Shown here: positions 62,784 through 64,000 of the stretch, piece by piece
Layout: every line of letters starts with the position of its first letter
How positions within the stretch are numbered: the first letter of the stretch is position 1
Assembly: GCF_014295035.1 (NCBI RefSeq)
Contig: NZ_CP060404.1
Span: 1,034,001-1,098,000, forward strand
Reading direction: 5' to 3'
Length of the DNA: 64,000 nucleotides
Source of the DNA: Streptomyces buecherae
GTDB taxonomy: Bacteria > Actinomycetota > Actinomycetes > Streptomycetales > Streptomycetaceae
Made by a program: the position numbers and the translations under genes
Notes under the pieces: generated by a model
Told to the model about the DNA's origin: nothing
The model's database searches: none
What the model saw: only the letters and a program-made list of their open reading frames with translations

Positions 62784-64000
<1,217 letters not shown>

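Overview
The window is very GC-rich chromosomal DNA from a streptomycete (Streptomyces or a close relative). The assignment rests on BldD with its RGD/RQDD cyclic-di-GMP motif, an sIHF-type nucleoid protein, the order sIHF-gmk-rpoZ-coaBC-metK-priA, a pyrR-pyrB-pyrC-orf-carA-carB-pyrD-pyrF operon, and a GH18 chitinase with the 12-bp direct-repeat operator typical of the genus. Nearly all genes show the expected GC-rich third positions. No insertion sequence, prophage, tRNA, rRNA or CRISPR array was seen. Both ends cut genes: ribH at base 1 and aroB at base 64000.

Left part (1-31.8 kb): an FMN riboswitch drives ribD-ribE-ribM-ribAB-ribH leftward, and a secreted chitinase is divergent from it. 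An accessory stretch follows: an isochorismatase-like hydrolase divergent from a GlxA/AraC regulator; a ROK regulator divergent from an MFS transporter; an NCS2 uracil/xanthine permease; a DUF5995 protein; a flavin amine oxidase with a nitrilase-type amidohydrolase; an Lrp regulator; a lipoprotein containing the only TTA codon I found; a methyltransferase, TetR and DUF1330 cluster; a GuaB1-type GMP reductase; an HhH-GPD protein; an F420-type oxidoreductase; a baeRF-like protein; and a TetR-controlled pair made of a ferredoxin reductase and a PPOX-type flavoprotein.

Middle part (31.8-42.8 kb): a SorC-type regulator beside rpe, an HxlR/MFS divergent pair with a long inverted repeat between them, then rsmB, an LLM oxidoreductase, fmt, a small HTH protein and the degenerate PriA.

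Right part (43-64 kb): conserved housekeeping genes, nearly all leftward. These are metK, coaBC, rpoZ, gmk and sIHF, then the tightly overlapped pyrimidine operon, bldD (rightward, with a BldD-consensus site in front), nusB, efp, a peptidase-like M24 protein, a P-loop ATPase, aroQ and aroB. Together they cover riboflavin, pyrimidine, S-adenosylmethionine, CoA and chorismate supply, plus translation and transcription factors.

No clearly undescribed multi-gene system was found. The most useful leads are regulatory (paired operators in four divergent regions and one TTA codon) and enzymological (altered active-site residues in the M24 and HhH-GPD proteins, and a possible indole-acetamide pathway pair).
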